Shown here one piece after another: positions 36,802-44,894 of a DNA stretch of 64,000 bases. How positions within the stretch are numbered: position 1 is the stretch's first letter; every line of letters begins with the position of its first letter. Origin of the DNA: Vibrio sp. BS-M-Sm-2 (GTDB taxonomy: Bacteria; Pseudomonadota; Gammaproteobacteria; Enterobacterales; Vibrionaceae). The stretch covers positions 1,674,001 to 1,738,000 of the forward strand of contig NZ_CP167895.1 in assembly GCF_041504345.1 (NCBI RefSeq), read 5' to 3'. The notes below the pieces were generated by a model. It was not told the DNA's origin and ran no database searches. It worked only from the letters and a program-made list of their open reading frames with translations. A program made the translations under genes and the position numbers.

Positions 36802-36816
36802 GGGGGAGACCATATA

Positions 36817-36924
36817 TGTGAGCAACGCAATACCGATGCCACCGCATACCACCTTAAACACTAAACGCAACGCATAGTAAAAATGCCACGCGTTGCGAAT
36901 CACTCTTAAACAGTTTGTTATGTT
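36817..36924 (-). other. attC site of the GNAT cassette, split by two insertion sequences
   Basis: Minus-strand reading: CATAACAAACTGTTTAAGAG, ATTCGCAACGCGTGGCATTT, ATGCGTTGCGTTTAGTGTTT, AAGGTGGTATGCG and TTGCGTTGCTCACA. The remainder of the site (CCTTAATCCGGCG and the R' core GTTAGC) lies beyond IS1111 element 1 and IS10-like copy 1, at 35465-35477 and 34130-34142. The site is thus broken into three pieces. Confidence 0.88.
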
Positions 36925-37406
36925 GAGGCTATATCACCTATTTTTTTAGACATGTTGAAGCCCGTAATGGCAAAACCTACAGCTTGGTATAGTTTGAGGG
37001 CTCGTTCATTATGATAAGCAACCCTCAACTTAATTTGTTCAACACCGCATTCTTGCAACTGTTTTTCTAATTCAGATATCGCCGCTGTTCCATAACCACA
37101 ACCTCTATATTCACTCGACACGTAAAAGTCGTATATAAAAGTAGACTTGTCAGTAACATTAACGGAATGCCATAAATATCCAACTAAGCACTGTTGTCCA
37201 TTCAATTCGCTTTCGATACAAAGCAACGAATGCTCTTTCCCCTCCAACCCGTTCGGAAAACAACGATGAAGATCTTTTTTTGCCAACTCAATGGCAAGCT
37301 CCATTGAGTGCCCATAGTTTTGAGCAATTTCTCGACTATAATCGTCAATAAAGTACTGACAATAATCAGGATACTCTTCTTGACGCATTTCCCTCAGTAC
37401 AACCAT
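36918..37406 (-). CDS. GNAT-family N-acetyltransferase, integron cassette gene
   Basis: A 162-residue protein. The acetyl-CoA-binding motif A is FYVSSEYRGCGYGTAAISELE (R-G-x-G-x-G/A type), followed by NERALKLYQAVGF near the C-terminus. The substrate is unknown. The frame opens at 37484, but the first 26 codons are attC sequence; the ATG at 37406 is preceded by GGAAGGA and follows the R' core GTTATG by about 35 bp. The stop codon overlaps the R'' box of its attC. Confidence 0.85.
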   Translation of the reverse strand: MVVLREMRQEEYPDYCQYFIDDYSREIAQNYGHSMELAIELAKKDLHRCFPNGLEGKEHSLLCIESELNGQQCLVGYLWHSVNVTDKSTFIYDFYVSSEYRGCGYGTAAISELEKQLQECGVEQIKLRVAYHNERALKLYQAVGFAITGFNMSKKIGDIAST

Positions 37407-37440
37407 ACATTCCTTCCAATAGGATAAATTCAATCCGCAA

Positions 37441-37559
37441 CATAACGCCGTCTTAAGAGGTGAGCGACGCCATAGCCTCGACAAGCCACCTTAAACACTA
37501 AAGCTGAATTTAAACGAAATTCGCCAAGCGTTGCGAATCCTTCTTAAATACTTGTTAGA
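37441..37559 (-). other. attC site of the DUF6404-like cassette (intact)
   Basis: The only full-length undisturbed attC here, about 119 bp. On the minus strand it begins CTAACAAGTATTTAAGAAGG, continues ATTCGCAACGCTTGGC, and ends CTCACCTCTTAAGACGGCGTTATG. The two ends are complementary (CTAAC / GTTA type) and enclose the internal GCCAAGCG-type stem. It separates the small membrane protein cassette from the GNAT cassette. Confidence 0.92.
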
Positions 37560-37567
37560 TTTTGGGG

Positions 37568-37921
37568 CTATTCTCCCAAAGAACTCCACTCCGACAGATT
37601 CAATTGCTTTCGTCTAACAAAGTAAAATGTCGCCATAATTAGCCCAGACAAAACACCACCAATCAGAGACATATAGACAGCTTCGAGAACTGGCTTATCT
37701 GCTTTACTCCAAACCACAAACCAATTTAAAACACCCCAAACAGGAGCGAACATGATGGCTGAAATAATCCAGTTGTCCATGAAGGTCTGATAATAAGGCG
37801 GCGGGAAGTTAAGTCCCATTTTGCATAGTAACTTGACTATTGGTGGATTGTAATTCGACTTCCAAACACCTTTATCATTGAGCTCTTTATGTGCAAATTG
37901 GAGCTTCGTTTGATAATCCAT
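37568..37921 (-). CDS. Small membrane protein, probably DUF6404 family, integron cassette gene
   Basis: A 117-residue protein: a soluble N-terminus (KLQFAHKELNDKGVWKSNYNPPIVKLLCKMGLNFPPPYYQ) followed by two membrane helices (about 50-70 and 83-103). The N-terminal pattern recalls DUF6404 proteins, common in Vibrio; that family name is from memory and not certain. GAGGGG precedes the ATG, and the R' core GTTAGGT is about 35 bp upstream. Confidence 0.7.
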   Translation of the reverse strand: MDYQTKLQFAHKELNDKGVWKSNYNPPIVKLLCKMGLNFPPPYYQTFMDNWIISAIMFAPVWGVLNWFVVWSKADKPVLEAVYMSLIGGVLSGLIMATFYFVRRKQLNLSEWSSLGE

Positions 37922-37969
37922 GATATCCCCTCAATTCCATTTGACCGCGGAAAAACCTAACGCCGCATT

Positions 37970-39291
37970 CTTGCGAATCCCCTCATAATTAGGCATAAAA
38001 ACAATGAGGTAGACGCGCATCGCCGTCTTTGATCTAATGAATATCGCTGAACACACATTTCGAACAAGTGAACTAACGATGCGCGATATTCAGATTTTAC
38101 AACAAACCATACAAAACCAATGCCCCTCCATTCACAAAAAACGCGTTAGTTCTCTGATACTTGCTACAAAAAGTGTACTTGACGGCTCAGACTTGACGCT
38201 AACTAAACTAGGTCGCAAACTGGAAACTAATACCACGGTAAAACATGCGATCAAACGCGTTGATAGACTGCTTGGAAATCGCCAACTACATCGTGAAAAA
38301 GACCTAATTTATAAATGGCATGCCTACTTAATAACGGGCGCCAACTCATGCCCTGTGATCCTTGTGGATTGGTCTGATGTTCGTGAACAACTTCGTTATA
38401 TGACGTTAAGAGCATCCGTTGCACTTGATGGTCGAGCCATCACAATCTTTGAACAAGTTTTTGAGTATGGCCAATATAATTCACCGAAAAGTCACCAAAC
38501 ATTCCTCGATAAATTGCAGAGTATTTTACCCAGTAAAACCAGTCCAATCATCGTTTCTGATGCGGGTTTTCGAAATACTTGGTTCCGACAAGTTCAAGAG
38601 AAAGGCTGGTTTTGGTTAGGTCGTGTCCGAGGTGAAGTATCAATCAAACAACCTCATAAACCTTGGGTCTCAAATAAAACCTTTTATCCAACCGCTGTCC
38701 ATAAACCCAAATATCTTGGCCACTGCTTACTAGCAAAGAGATCACCGATATCTTGTGAAGCCTATGTTTATAAGGGATTAGAAAAAGGCCGAAAAGCCCA
38801 GCGCCATAGTAGAACCAGCCAAAAACACTCCGCTACACATCTCTACCAGCGCAGTGCGAAGGAGCCGTGGCTACTCGCGACGAATGTCCCTAGACATATC
38901 TTAAATGAAGTACAAATTACCAATCTGTACGCCAAGCGTATGCAGATAGAAGAGGCCTTCCGCGATCTAAAGAGTACCGCCTATGGGATCGCACTTCGTC
39001 ACAACAGAACTCGTTGTACTAAACGATTAGATATCCTGCTTCTTATTGCGTTGCTCGCTGAAATCTTGATGTGGTGGAATGGCCTCATTGCAGTACAGGC
39101 CAAATGGCATTTTGACTTCCAAGCCAACAGCATTAAACACCGCCGAGTTCTCTCCATACCTCGTCTAGGGAGAGAGGTTCGAAATCATCGGCGATATCAA
39201 ATTAATGAATCCCAATATCAATGGGGAATGTTCGAATATCAAAGGCTCACACACAACGCAGGACTAGGGAAATTATGAGGGGATCCGTCAG
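37970..39291 (+). mobile_element. IS10-like element, copy 2
   Basis: Same 1322-bp element as copy 1, with target duplication CGCCGCATT (37961-37969 and 39292-39300). It is inserted in the attC of the Rx4H-motif cassette at the same position and in the same orientation as copies 1 and 3. I saw no base difference from copy 1 when reading the two side by side. Confidence 0.97.
38079..39278 (+). CDS. IS4-family (IS10 group) transposase, copy 2
   Basis: A 399-residue protein identical to the transposase of copy 1, with the same inner ATG start inside the fold-back stem (38077-38085). The signature YAKRMQIEEAFRDLK is intact, so the gene looks functional. Confidence 0.95.
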   Translation: MRDIQILQQTIQNQCPSIHKKRVSSLILATKSVLDGSDLTLTKLGRKLETNTTVKHAIKRVDRLLGNRQLHREKDLIYKWHAYLITGANSCPVILVDWSDVREQLRYMTLRASVALDGRAITIFEQVFEYGQYNSPKSHQTFLDKLQSILPSKTSPIIVSDAGFRNTWFRQVQEKGWFWLGRVRGEVSIKQPHKPWVSNKTFYPTAVHKPKYLGHCLLAKRSPISCEAYVYKGLEKGRKAQRHSRTSQKHSATHLYQRSAKEPWLLATNVPRHILNEVQITNLYAKRMQIEEAFRDLKSTAYGIALRHNRTRCTKRLDILLLIALLAEILMWWNGLIAVQAKWHFDFQANSIKHRRVLSIPRLGREVRNHRRYQINESQYQWGMFEYQRLTHNAGLGKL

Positions 39292-39386
39292 CGCCGCATT
39301 AAGGCGTGAGCGGCGCTTGGCTATACTTGAGCGAAGCGAAAACGCCAAGCGTTGCGAATCACTCTTAAATGCTTTGTTATGTGATT
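39292..39386 (-). other. attC site of the 195-residue cassette, split by IS10-like copy 2
   Basis: Minus strand: CATAACAAAGCATTTAAGAG, ATTCGCAACGCTTGGCGTTT, GCCAAGCGCCGCTCACGCC, TTAATGCGGCG, followed by the IS. The missing end with R' core (GGCGTTAGG) is at 37955-37969. This is a textbook Vibrio-type attC with complementary AACGCTTGGC and GCCAAGCG arms. Confidence 0.93.
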
Positions 39387-39400
39387 TTGTAGCCCATATT

Positions 39401-39988
39401 TCAAACAAGCTTCAGCTCACAGCGATCAAGAAAACCAAATAAAGTACTGGAATGAACACTATCGATAAACCACTTAAATGCTGATTTTATATCAGATAAC
39501 TGCTCATCGGTTACTTCAAACTCTTTAGGTTCTTTTGGATGCATTAGCTTATTTCTTACCTCAATAGAGCGAATAAAGCTTTGCCACCCATATTGGTCTT
39601 TCATTGGGTCTATTTGATTACCAAATAGCTTCTTCGTTAGTTCGATAAAACACTTAACATTAGGTTTAAGAGGTATTCTTGCATTTTTTTCTTCAAACTT
39701 ACCACTCTCACCAAGGCGGATCTCTTTATCTTTTAAGTACGCTATTTCTTCTCTAGAAAAACTACAAAACTCATCCAAACTTTGCAGTTCTAAGTACATT
39801 TTCTTATATTGATAAAGTGAGCTTTCAAAAGCAGCGAAAGCCACCCTAACATACTGTCTTCTATTAAATTGAGTGTCGCTTTGATCCAGTAAATCACGAG
39901 AGATCGATACATCTTCGTGAAAATAATTCACTACCATTAGTGCTTGATACATCCGTTCCAAAGTAATATCACTTGAGTTCAATTTCAC
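39401..39988 (-). CDS. Cassette protein of unknown function with a HEPN-like Rx4H motif
   Basis: A 195-residue, mostly helical protein. Near the C-terminus it has SIEVRNKLMHPKEP, where R-N-K-L-M-H is the Rx4H pattern of HEPN ribonuclease-like domains. Such domains occur in toxins and phage-defence proteins, but the motif alone does not prove RNase activity. It starts with GTG preceded by GAGG, about 25 bp after the R' core GTTATG. Confidence 0.65.
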   Translation of the reverse strand: MKLNSSDITLERMYQALMVVNYFHEDVSISRDLLDQSDTQFNRRQYVRVAFAAFESSLYQYKKMYLELQSLDEFCSFSREEIAYLKDKEIRLGESGKFEEKNARIPLKPNVKCFIELTKKLFGNQIDPMKDQYGWQSFIRSIEVRNKLMHPKEPKEFEVTDEQLSDIKSAFKWFIDSVHSSTLFGFLDRCELKLV

Positions 39989-40021
39989 CGCTTACCTCAA
40001 TAAATCACATAACGCCTTGTT

Positions 40022-41343
40022 CTTGCGAATCCCCTCATAATTAGGCATAAAAACAATGAGGTAGACGCGCATCGCCGTCTTTGATCTAATGAATATCGCT
40101 GAACACACATTTCGAACAAGTGAACTAACGATGCGCGATATTCAGATTTTACAACAAACCATACAAAACCAATGCCCCTCCATTCACAAAAAACGCGTTA
40201 GTTCTCTGATACTTGCTACAAAAAGTGTACTTGACGGCTCAGACTTGACGCTAACTAAACTAGGTCGCAAACTGGAAACTAATACCACGGTAAAACATGC
40301 GATCAAACGCGTTGATAGACTGCTTGGAAATCGCCAACTACATCGTGAAAAAGACCTAATTTATAAATGGCATGCCTACTTAATAACGGGCGCCAACTCA
40401 TGCCCTGTGATCCTTGTGGATTGGTCTGATGTTCGTGAACAACTTCGTTATATGACGTTAAGAGCATCCGTTGCACTTGATGGTCGAGCCATCACAATCT
40501 TTGAACAAGTTTTTGAGTATGGCCAATATAATTCACCGAAAAGTCACCAAACATTCCTCGATAAATTGCAGAGTATTTTACCCAGTAAAACCAGTCCAAT
40601 CATCGTTTCTGATGCGGGTTTTCGAAATACTTGGTTCCGACAAGTTCAAGAGAAAGGCTGGTTTTGGTTAGGTCGTGTCCGAGGTGAAGTATCAATCAAA
40701 CAACCTCATAAACCTTGGGTCTCAAATAAAACCTTTTATCCAACCGCTGTCCATAAACCCAAATATCTTGGCCACTGCTTACTAGCAAAGAGATCACCGA
40801 TATCTTGTGAAGCCTATGTTTATAAGGGATTAGAAAAAGGCCGAAAAGCCCAGCGCCATAGTAGAACCAGCCAAAAACACTCCGCTACACATCTCTACCA
40901 GCGCAGTGCGAAGGAGCCGTGGCTACTCGCGACGAATGTCCCTAGACATATCTTAAATGAAGTACAAATTACCAATCTGTACGCCAAGCGTATGCAGATA
41001 GAAGAGGCCTTCCGCGATCTAAAGAGTACCGCCTATGGGATCGCACTTCGTCACAACAGAACTCGTTGTACTAAACGATTAGATATCCTGCTTCTTATTG
41101 CGTTGCTCGCTGAAATCTTGATGTGGTGGAATGGCCTCATTGCAGTACAGGCCAAATGGCATTTTGACTTCCAAGCCAACAGCATTAAACACCGCCGAGT
41201 TCTCTCCATACCTCGTCTAGGGAGAGAGGTTCGAAATCATCGGCGATATCAAATTAATGAATCCCAATATCAATGGGGAATGTTCGAATATCAAAGGCTC
41301 ACACACAACGCAGGACTAGGGAAATTATGAGGGGATCCGTCAG
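40022..41343 (+). mobile_element. IS10-like element, copy 3
   Basis: Same 1322-bp element, with target duplication CGCCTTGTT (40013-40021 and 41344-41352). It is inserted in the attC of the HNH cassette at the position equivalent to copies 1 and 2. The three different duplications show three separate insertions rather than duplication of one segment. Confidence 0.97.
40131..41330 (+). CDS. IS4-family (IS10 group) transposase, copy 3
   Basis: A 399-residue protein identical to copies 1 and 2, with an intact IS4 signature and the same predicted fold-back stem over its start codon (40066-40074 with 40129-40137). Confidence 0.95.
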   Translation: MRDIQILQQTIQNQCPSIHKKRVSSLILATKSVLDGSDLTLTKLGRKLETNTTVKHAIKRVDRLLGNRQLHREKDLIYKWHAYLITGANSCPVILVDWSDVREQLRYMTLRASVALDGRAITIFEQVFEYGQYNSPKSHQTFLDKLQSILPSKTSPIIVSDAGFRNTWFRQVQEKGWFWLGRVRGEVSIKQPHKPWVSNKTFYPTAVHKPKYLGHCLLAKRSPISCEAYVYKGLEKGRKAQRHSRTSQKHSATHLYQRSAKEPWLLATNVPRHILNEVQITNLYAKRMQIEEAFRDLKSTAYGIALRHNRTRCTKRLDILLLIALLAEILMWWNGLIAVQAKWHFDFQANSIKHRRVLSIPRLGREVRNHRRYQINESQYQWGMFEYQRLTHNAGLGKL

Positions 41344-41464
41344 CGCCTTGTTAAGGTGTGAGGCGCGCAATACAACAGCCTCTGCATAGCACCTTAACCA
41401 CTAAAACTGACGCATAATACAAATGCCACGCGTGCCGAATCACTCTTGAACAATTTGTTATGCA
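41344..41464 (-). other. attC site of the HNH cassette, split by IS10-like copy 3
   Basis: Minus strand: GCATAACAAATTGTTCAAGAG, GATTCGGCACGCGTGGCATT, TTATGCGTCAGTTTTAGTGG, TTAAGGTGCTATGCAGAGG, CCTCACACCTTAACAAGGCG, then the IS. The R' end (GGCGTTATG) lies at 40008-40021. Confidence 0.9.
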
Positions 41465-41475
41465 TATTTTTCCGG

Positions 41476-42213
41476 CTAACTCGAAACCACATTAGGATCA
41501 CTTGCCTTACTGACGGTCAGGTGCAAAACAGGGAAAGGTAACTCACCACTTATACCACCGACCATTTTCTGTATTTCTACTGCAGTAAAAGCGAATAGGT
41601 TACAATCACGAAGAGCTGCTAGCTCCAAGCCGATATCTTTACTGGCATTAATTTTTTGAATTGGTTCTAATTCTTGCGCGATTTCAGACCAATCCTTTAC
41701 ATTCTGTAGAAAGTTACCAACGAGCTCAAGTTCATCGTCTGAAAGGTTATCTGTGTAATCCATATAAAATGCTTGGCAACCAGTGATGATTTCAAACATT
41801 TCTTTGCCAGTATGGACAACATTTAACTTACTTGGAATCTGAGACTTATCACGAACGACTCTGACATTTCGAATGCTAGGAGCGTCTTTTAATTTTTCTT
41901 CTACCCACGTTTCGTGGTTCGTTTTGATAATTCGCAATAACTCTGCGGTATATGTCTCAACCTGATCATCTATTTGTTTGTGATGAAGCCTACAAAGCAA
42001 GATTAAGTTTGATACATCGTCTATTTTGTCTCTTGGGAAGTCTACGTCACTTCTAGGACCATTTTTCGCGCCAGAAATAATGTGGCATTCTTCCCCGACA
42101 ACCGACTCAGAATCATGATCAGTTTTTTCGAAAACCAAGGTGTGCCTGCACATTGCACATTTGTTTCCAGATTTACCCCAAAGAATTTTCCGATTCTTAT
42201 CCGAAATAGCCAT
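41476..42213 (-). CDS. HNH endonuclease-like protein, integron cassette gene
   Basis: A 245-residue protein with an N-terminal HNH domain: zinc-type Cys pair in KCAMC, the His motif GEECHIISG, Asn in DDVSNLILLC, and the final CRLHHKQID. The C-terminal half (about 120-245) is unrecognised. HNH cassette proteins may be nucleases in defence or simple DNA-cutting enzymes; the role is open. AGAGGAAA precedes the ATG and the R' core GTTATG is 15 bp upstream. Confidence 0.85.
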   Translation of the reverse strand: MAISDKNRKILWGKSGNKCAMCRHTLVFEKTDHDSESVVGEECHIISGAKNGPRSDVDFPRDKIDDVSNLILLCRLHHKQIDDQVETYTAELLRIIKTNHETWVEEKLKDAPSIRNVRVVRDKSQIPSKLNVVHTGKEMFEIITGCQAFYMDYTDNLSDDELELVGNFLQNVKDWSEIAQELEPIQKINASKDIGLELAALRDCNLFAFTAVEIQKMVGGISGELPFPVLHLTVSKASDPNVVSS

Positions 42214-42304
42214 GATTTCCTCTTATATGCATAACGAATGACATGGATTCCCCCTACCGAGGATCTGCCACACTTATGTGGTACTTAAATGCATCGGAGG
42301 CACC

Positions 42305-43330
42305 ATGTCTGATTATTCTTATTTCTGCGGTATCGACCTAGCTAAAAACCACTTCAGTCTTCATGCCGTAGACCAAAATGGTAAGGTCATACTTCATAAG
42401 TCGGTAACTCGCTCTAAACTACTGACTACAATAGCAAATATGCCACTCATGCGTATAGGCGTTGAAGCGTGTGGTGGTGCACATTATTGGGCAAGAACAC
42501 TCAATAAACTTGGGCACGACGCCCGCATTATGGCCGTTAAATACGTAATGCCTTATCGAACTAAAGGAAAGAACGACCTTAATAATGCTGTTGCCATATG
42601 CGAAGCTGTTCAGCGTCCATCAACTCGCTTTGTACCCGTAAAATCCCCCGAGCAACAAGCCATCTTATCGGTACATAGAATGAGAGAGCATTGGGTTCGT
42701 GAACGCACCGCGCTTATGAATCGCATGCGCGCCCTACTCTCTGAATTCGGGTTGATCATTCCTGTTGGCCGCTCTTCGTTAATGAAACACGTTCCCTTAA
42801 TGCTCGAAGATGCAGAAAATGAACTGCCACACCTCGCAAGAACAGTCATTGCCGATGCTTATCACCACCTTGGTGAATTGAATCAACGTATCGCCGATAC
42901 AGAACAAGTCTTTGACTCTTTTGCTAAGGTCAGCGCTAATGTTCAACGAGTGATGAAAGTTCGAGGTATTGGGCCGCAAACCGCTACTGCGATACTTGCT
43001 TCGATAGGCAATGGTTCTCAATTTGATAAAAGCCGTGATTTCTCTGCTTGGCTAGGACTAGTACCAAAGCAATATTCCACAGGAGGAAAACCTCGCTTAG
43101 GTCGGATAACCAAACACGGCGACAAATACTTACGAACACTATTAGTTCACGGCGCAAGGACCGTGATTGCCAACCTTGGCGACAAGCAAGATAAGTTAAG
43201 TCAGTGGTGCAGAGGCGTTCTGGAACGAAGAGGAATGAACCGAGCAATAGTGGCACTTGCCGCGAAGAACGCACGAATTATATGGTCGCTTTTACACAAT
43301 CAAACAGAATATGAAAACTATGCTGCTTAA
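42305..43330 (+). CDS. IS110-family transposase (IS1111 group), second type
   Basis: A 341-residue DEDD recombinase: CGIDLAKNHFSLHAVDQNGKV at the N-terminus, KGKNDLNNAVAICEAV in the middle, and MKVRGIGPQTATAILASIGNG plus GLVPKQYSTGGKPRLGRITKHGDKYLR in the C-terminal domain. The frame opens at a GTG at 42278, but the ATG at 42305 follows an ideal GGAGG and gives the usual N-terminus. Confidence 0.94.
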   Translation: MSDYSYFCGIDLAKNHFSLHAVDQNGKVILHKSVTRSKLLTTIANMPLMRIGVEACGGAHYWARTLNKLGHDARIMAVKYVMPYRTKGKNDLNNAVAICEAVQRPSTRFVPVKSPEQQAILSVHRMREHWVRERTALMNRMRALLSEFGLIIPVGRSSLMKHVPLMLEDAENELPHLARTVIADAYHHLGELNQRIADTEQVFDSFAKVSANVQRVMKVRGIGPQTATAILASIGNGSQFDKSRDFSAWLGLVPKQYSTGGKPRLGRITKHGDKYLRTLLVHGARTVIANLGDKQDKLSQWCRGVLERRGMNRAIVALAAKNARIIWSLLHNQTEYENYAA

Positions 43331-43580
43331 GTAAAACCTTAAGCAGCATAAAGAGTTAAACCCACCGGGTCATTGCAGACGCTAATGATGGAGATAGGTT
43401 AAGACCACTTACGGAGAGCCTGTTAATGCGGCGGACACACTAGATGTCATCTAACGAATAAGGCACCGCAGTCGCGCAAGTCATCAGGGCCACGACGTAT
43501 GCGAATCGTCGATAAGTAGGCCGAATGTAGAGCGGCAGTCCAAAACCCATCAACATAAGTTTAGCGGATGTTTGACAACC
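43331..43580 (+). ncRNA. Putative bridge RNA / seekRNA region of IS1111-type element 2
   Basis: About 250 noncoding bases between the stop codon and the right inverted repeat. TTAATGCGGC (43423-43432) pairs over 10 bases, with one G-U, to the right target flank GCCGCGTTAA. TAACGAAT (43452-43459) equals the left junction (TAAC from attC plus GAAT of the element). The order and roughly 19-base spacing of the two segments are the same as in element 1. A second copy of both segments is in the duplicated right end (43789-43798, 43818-43825). Confidence 0.58.
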
Positions 43581-43595
43581 GGGGGAATCCATGTA

Positions 43596-43961
43596 GAGGA
43601 ATGAACCGAGCAATAGTGGCACTTGCCGCGAAGAACGCACGAATTATATGGTCGCTTTTACACAATCAAACAGAATATGAAAACTATGCTGCTTAAGTAA
43701 AACCTTAAGCAGCATAAAGAGTTAAACCCACCGGGTCATTGCAGACGCTAATGATGGAGATAGGTTAAGGCCACTTGCGGAGAGCCTGTTAATGCGGCGG
43801 ACACATTAGATGTCATCTAACGAATAAGGCACCGCAGTCGCGCAAGTCATCAGGGCCACGACGTATGCGAATCGTCGATAAGTAGGCCGAATGTAGAGCG
43901 GCAGTCCAAAACCCATCAACATAAGTTTAGCGGATGTTTGACAACCGGGGGAATCCATGTA
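43596..43961 (+). repeat. Tandem second copy of the right end of IS1111-type element 2
   Basis: Repeats 43230-43595 with a period of 366 bp. It includes the last 33 codons of the transposase frame, the guide-RNA region and the right inverted repeat. Only three base differences were seen, all within about 45 bp next to the putative guide segments. The copy begins exactly one base after the right terminus of the complete element. Confidence 0.95.
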
Positions 43962-44085
43962 GCCGCGTTAAGTAGTGAGCAACACTACCACCTTACCTAA
44001 ACCATTACACCGTAAACACAAAACTCAACTTGAATTGAAAATGCCGAGTGTTGCGAATCTGTCTTAAACGCTTTGTTAGCGGTTT
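43962..44085 (-). other. attC site of the 44 kb cassette, split by IS1111-type element 2
   Basis: Minus strand: CGCTAACAAAGCGTTTAAGAC, AGATTCGCAACACTCGGCAT, then TTTACGGTGTAATGGTTTAG, GTAAGGTGGTAGTGTTGCTC, ACTACTTAACGCGGC. The last part, CGTTATGC, is on the far side of the element at 42231-42236. Confidence 0.88.
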
Positions 44086-44894
44086 GTTCGCAATACAACG
44101 AACTCTTCGTCTGTAACAGGGTTATCAACATATTCATGCTCATCAGATATAGTTACAGAAGGTAAAATGGTTTTAACTCGATGCTTGTAACCAACATAAC
44201 AACAATTAGGAATAAATATATGTTTTATCAGTGGTTTTGATTCCCACTCTCTCTTTATATAAACTTCACCTGGTGTCGAAAAGCTCCATGGTTGCTCACC
44301 GAATACACTAAACTGGATATTCACAATATCTTGCACTGTACAGATTGCCTCTAGTGCTAATTCTCGATCGTTCGTATCGGTTTCAGGATTAAAGTGTATC
44401 GCCTTGTTTCGCATTACATTTAGCTTACGAAATGCTTCTGCTGCTTCTGGCAATAACTCCCCCCAACTTTCAAGTGTATCGATTACTAAAGGCCAATAAT
44501 CAAAAGAGCTCTTACGGTAAACCTTTTTATATTCCGGCTTGTCCGAATGATAGGTTCGGAGAACTAACATCAATTGGTTGAGAATACGCTCACCAAGAGC
44601 ACAAGCTCCCGTCAACGCAGGGTAGTAACTACCAATAACAAATGCGTTTCTAGCTTGCTCTAAGAATTTGTTATGGAATGCTGATACTGAAAATGGCTTG
44701 TTGCCCATTGCAACAAAATTTGTAATTTTGGCATTTAGCTGACTAGAGCCATATTGGGAACTTAACCCTTCAACAGTATTCTTGTAGTTATTAATATGAT
44801 TCTCTTTTACGGTGTCATCCCACTCATCTTTAACAGGAGTTAGTGATGAAGCTCTCGAGTCAAAATCGAAAGAAAGTATCCTATACCTTTTCAT
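44076..44894 (-). CDS. Cassette protein of unknown function with a second Rx4H motif
   Basis: About 272 residues from MKRYRILSFDFDSRASSL. It contains KLNVMRNKAIHFNPETD, another R-N-K-x-x-H (Rx4H) pattern like HEPN domains, within a helical region (about 95-225). The frame opens at 45011, but a GTTAGC core lies 23 bp before the ATG at 44894, so the upstream part is probably outside the cassette. Its stop codon overlaps the attC. Function unknown. Confidence 0.7.
   Translation of the reverse strand: MKRYRILSFDFDSRASSLTPVKDEWDDTVKENHINNYKNTVEGLSSQYGSSQLNAKITNFVAMGNKPFSVSAFHNKFLEQARNAFVIGSYYPALTGACALGERILNQLMLVLRTYHSDKPEYKKVYRKSSFDYWPLVIDTLESWGELLPEAAEAFRKLNVMRNKAIHFNPETDTNDRELALEAICTVQDIVNIQFSVFGEQPWSFSTPGEVYIKREWESKPLIKHIFIPNCCYVGYKHRVKTILPSVTISDEHEYVDNPVTDEEFVVLRTNR

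Larger units (their letters stand above)
35478..36816 (+). mobile_element. IS1111-type element 1 (IS110 family) in an attC site
   Basis: Subterminal inverted repeats ATGGTCTCCCCC (35485-35496) and GGGGGAGACCAT (36802-36813). Placing the ends 7 bp outside the left and 3 bp outside the right repeat, the known IS1111 asymmetry, restores a continuous attC sequence (GATTAAGG joined to TGTGAGCAACGC). Length 1339 bp; no target duplication, as usual for the family. It occupies the same attC as IS10-like copy 1. Confidence 0.9.
42236..43961 (+). mobile_element. IS1111-type element 2 (IS110 family) in an attC site, with duplicated right end
   Basis: Subterminal repeats ATGGATTCCCCC (42243-42254) and GGGGGAATCCAT. 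The same 7-bp left and 3-bp right offsets restore the attC (CATAAC joined to GCCGCGTTAAG). A complete element is 42236-43595 (1360 bp); a second copy of its right end follows directly (43596-43961). The transposase is only distantly related to that of element 1. Confidence 0.9.

Noticed and set aside
32857..37406. The DUF1778 gene and the GNAT cassette as a TacA-TacT toxin-antitoxin pair
   Set aside because: They are 4 kb apart on opposite strands, and the GNAT cassette protein lacks clear TacT features. A pair would be adjacent.
37407..37484. N-terminal extension of the GNAT cassette protein
   Set aside because: These 26 codons are attC sequence. The ATG at 37406 has a good ribosome site after the cassette core.
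34143..41343. The three IS10-like copies as arms of composite transposons
   Set aside because: All three are in the same orientation, each has its own matching target duplication, and the DNA between them is ordinary cassettes. Separate insertions explain this fully.
43440..43640. Open frame across the IS1111 right-end duplication
   Set aside because: It spans the duplication junction and the putative guide RNA, and has no ribosome site.
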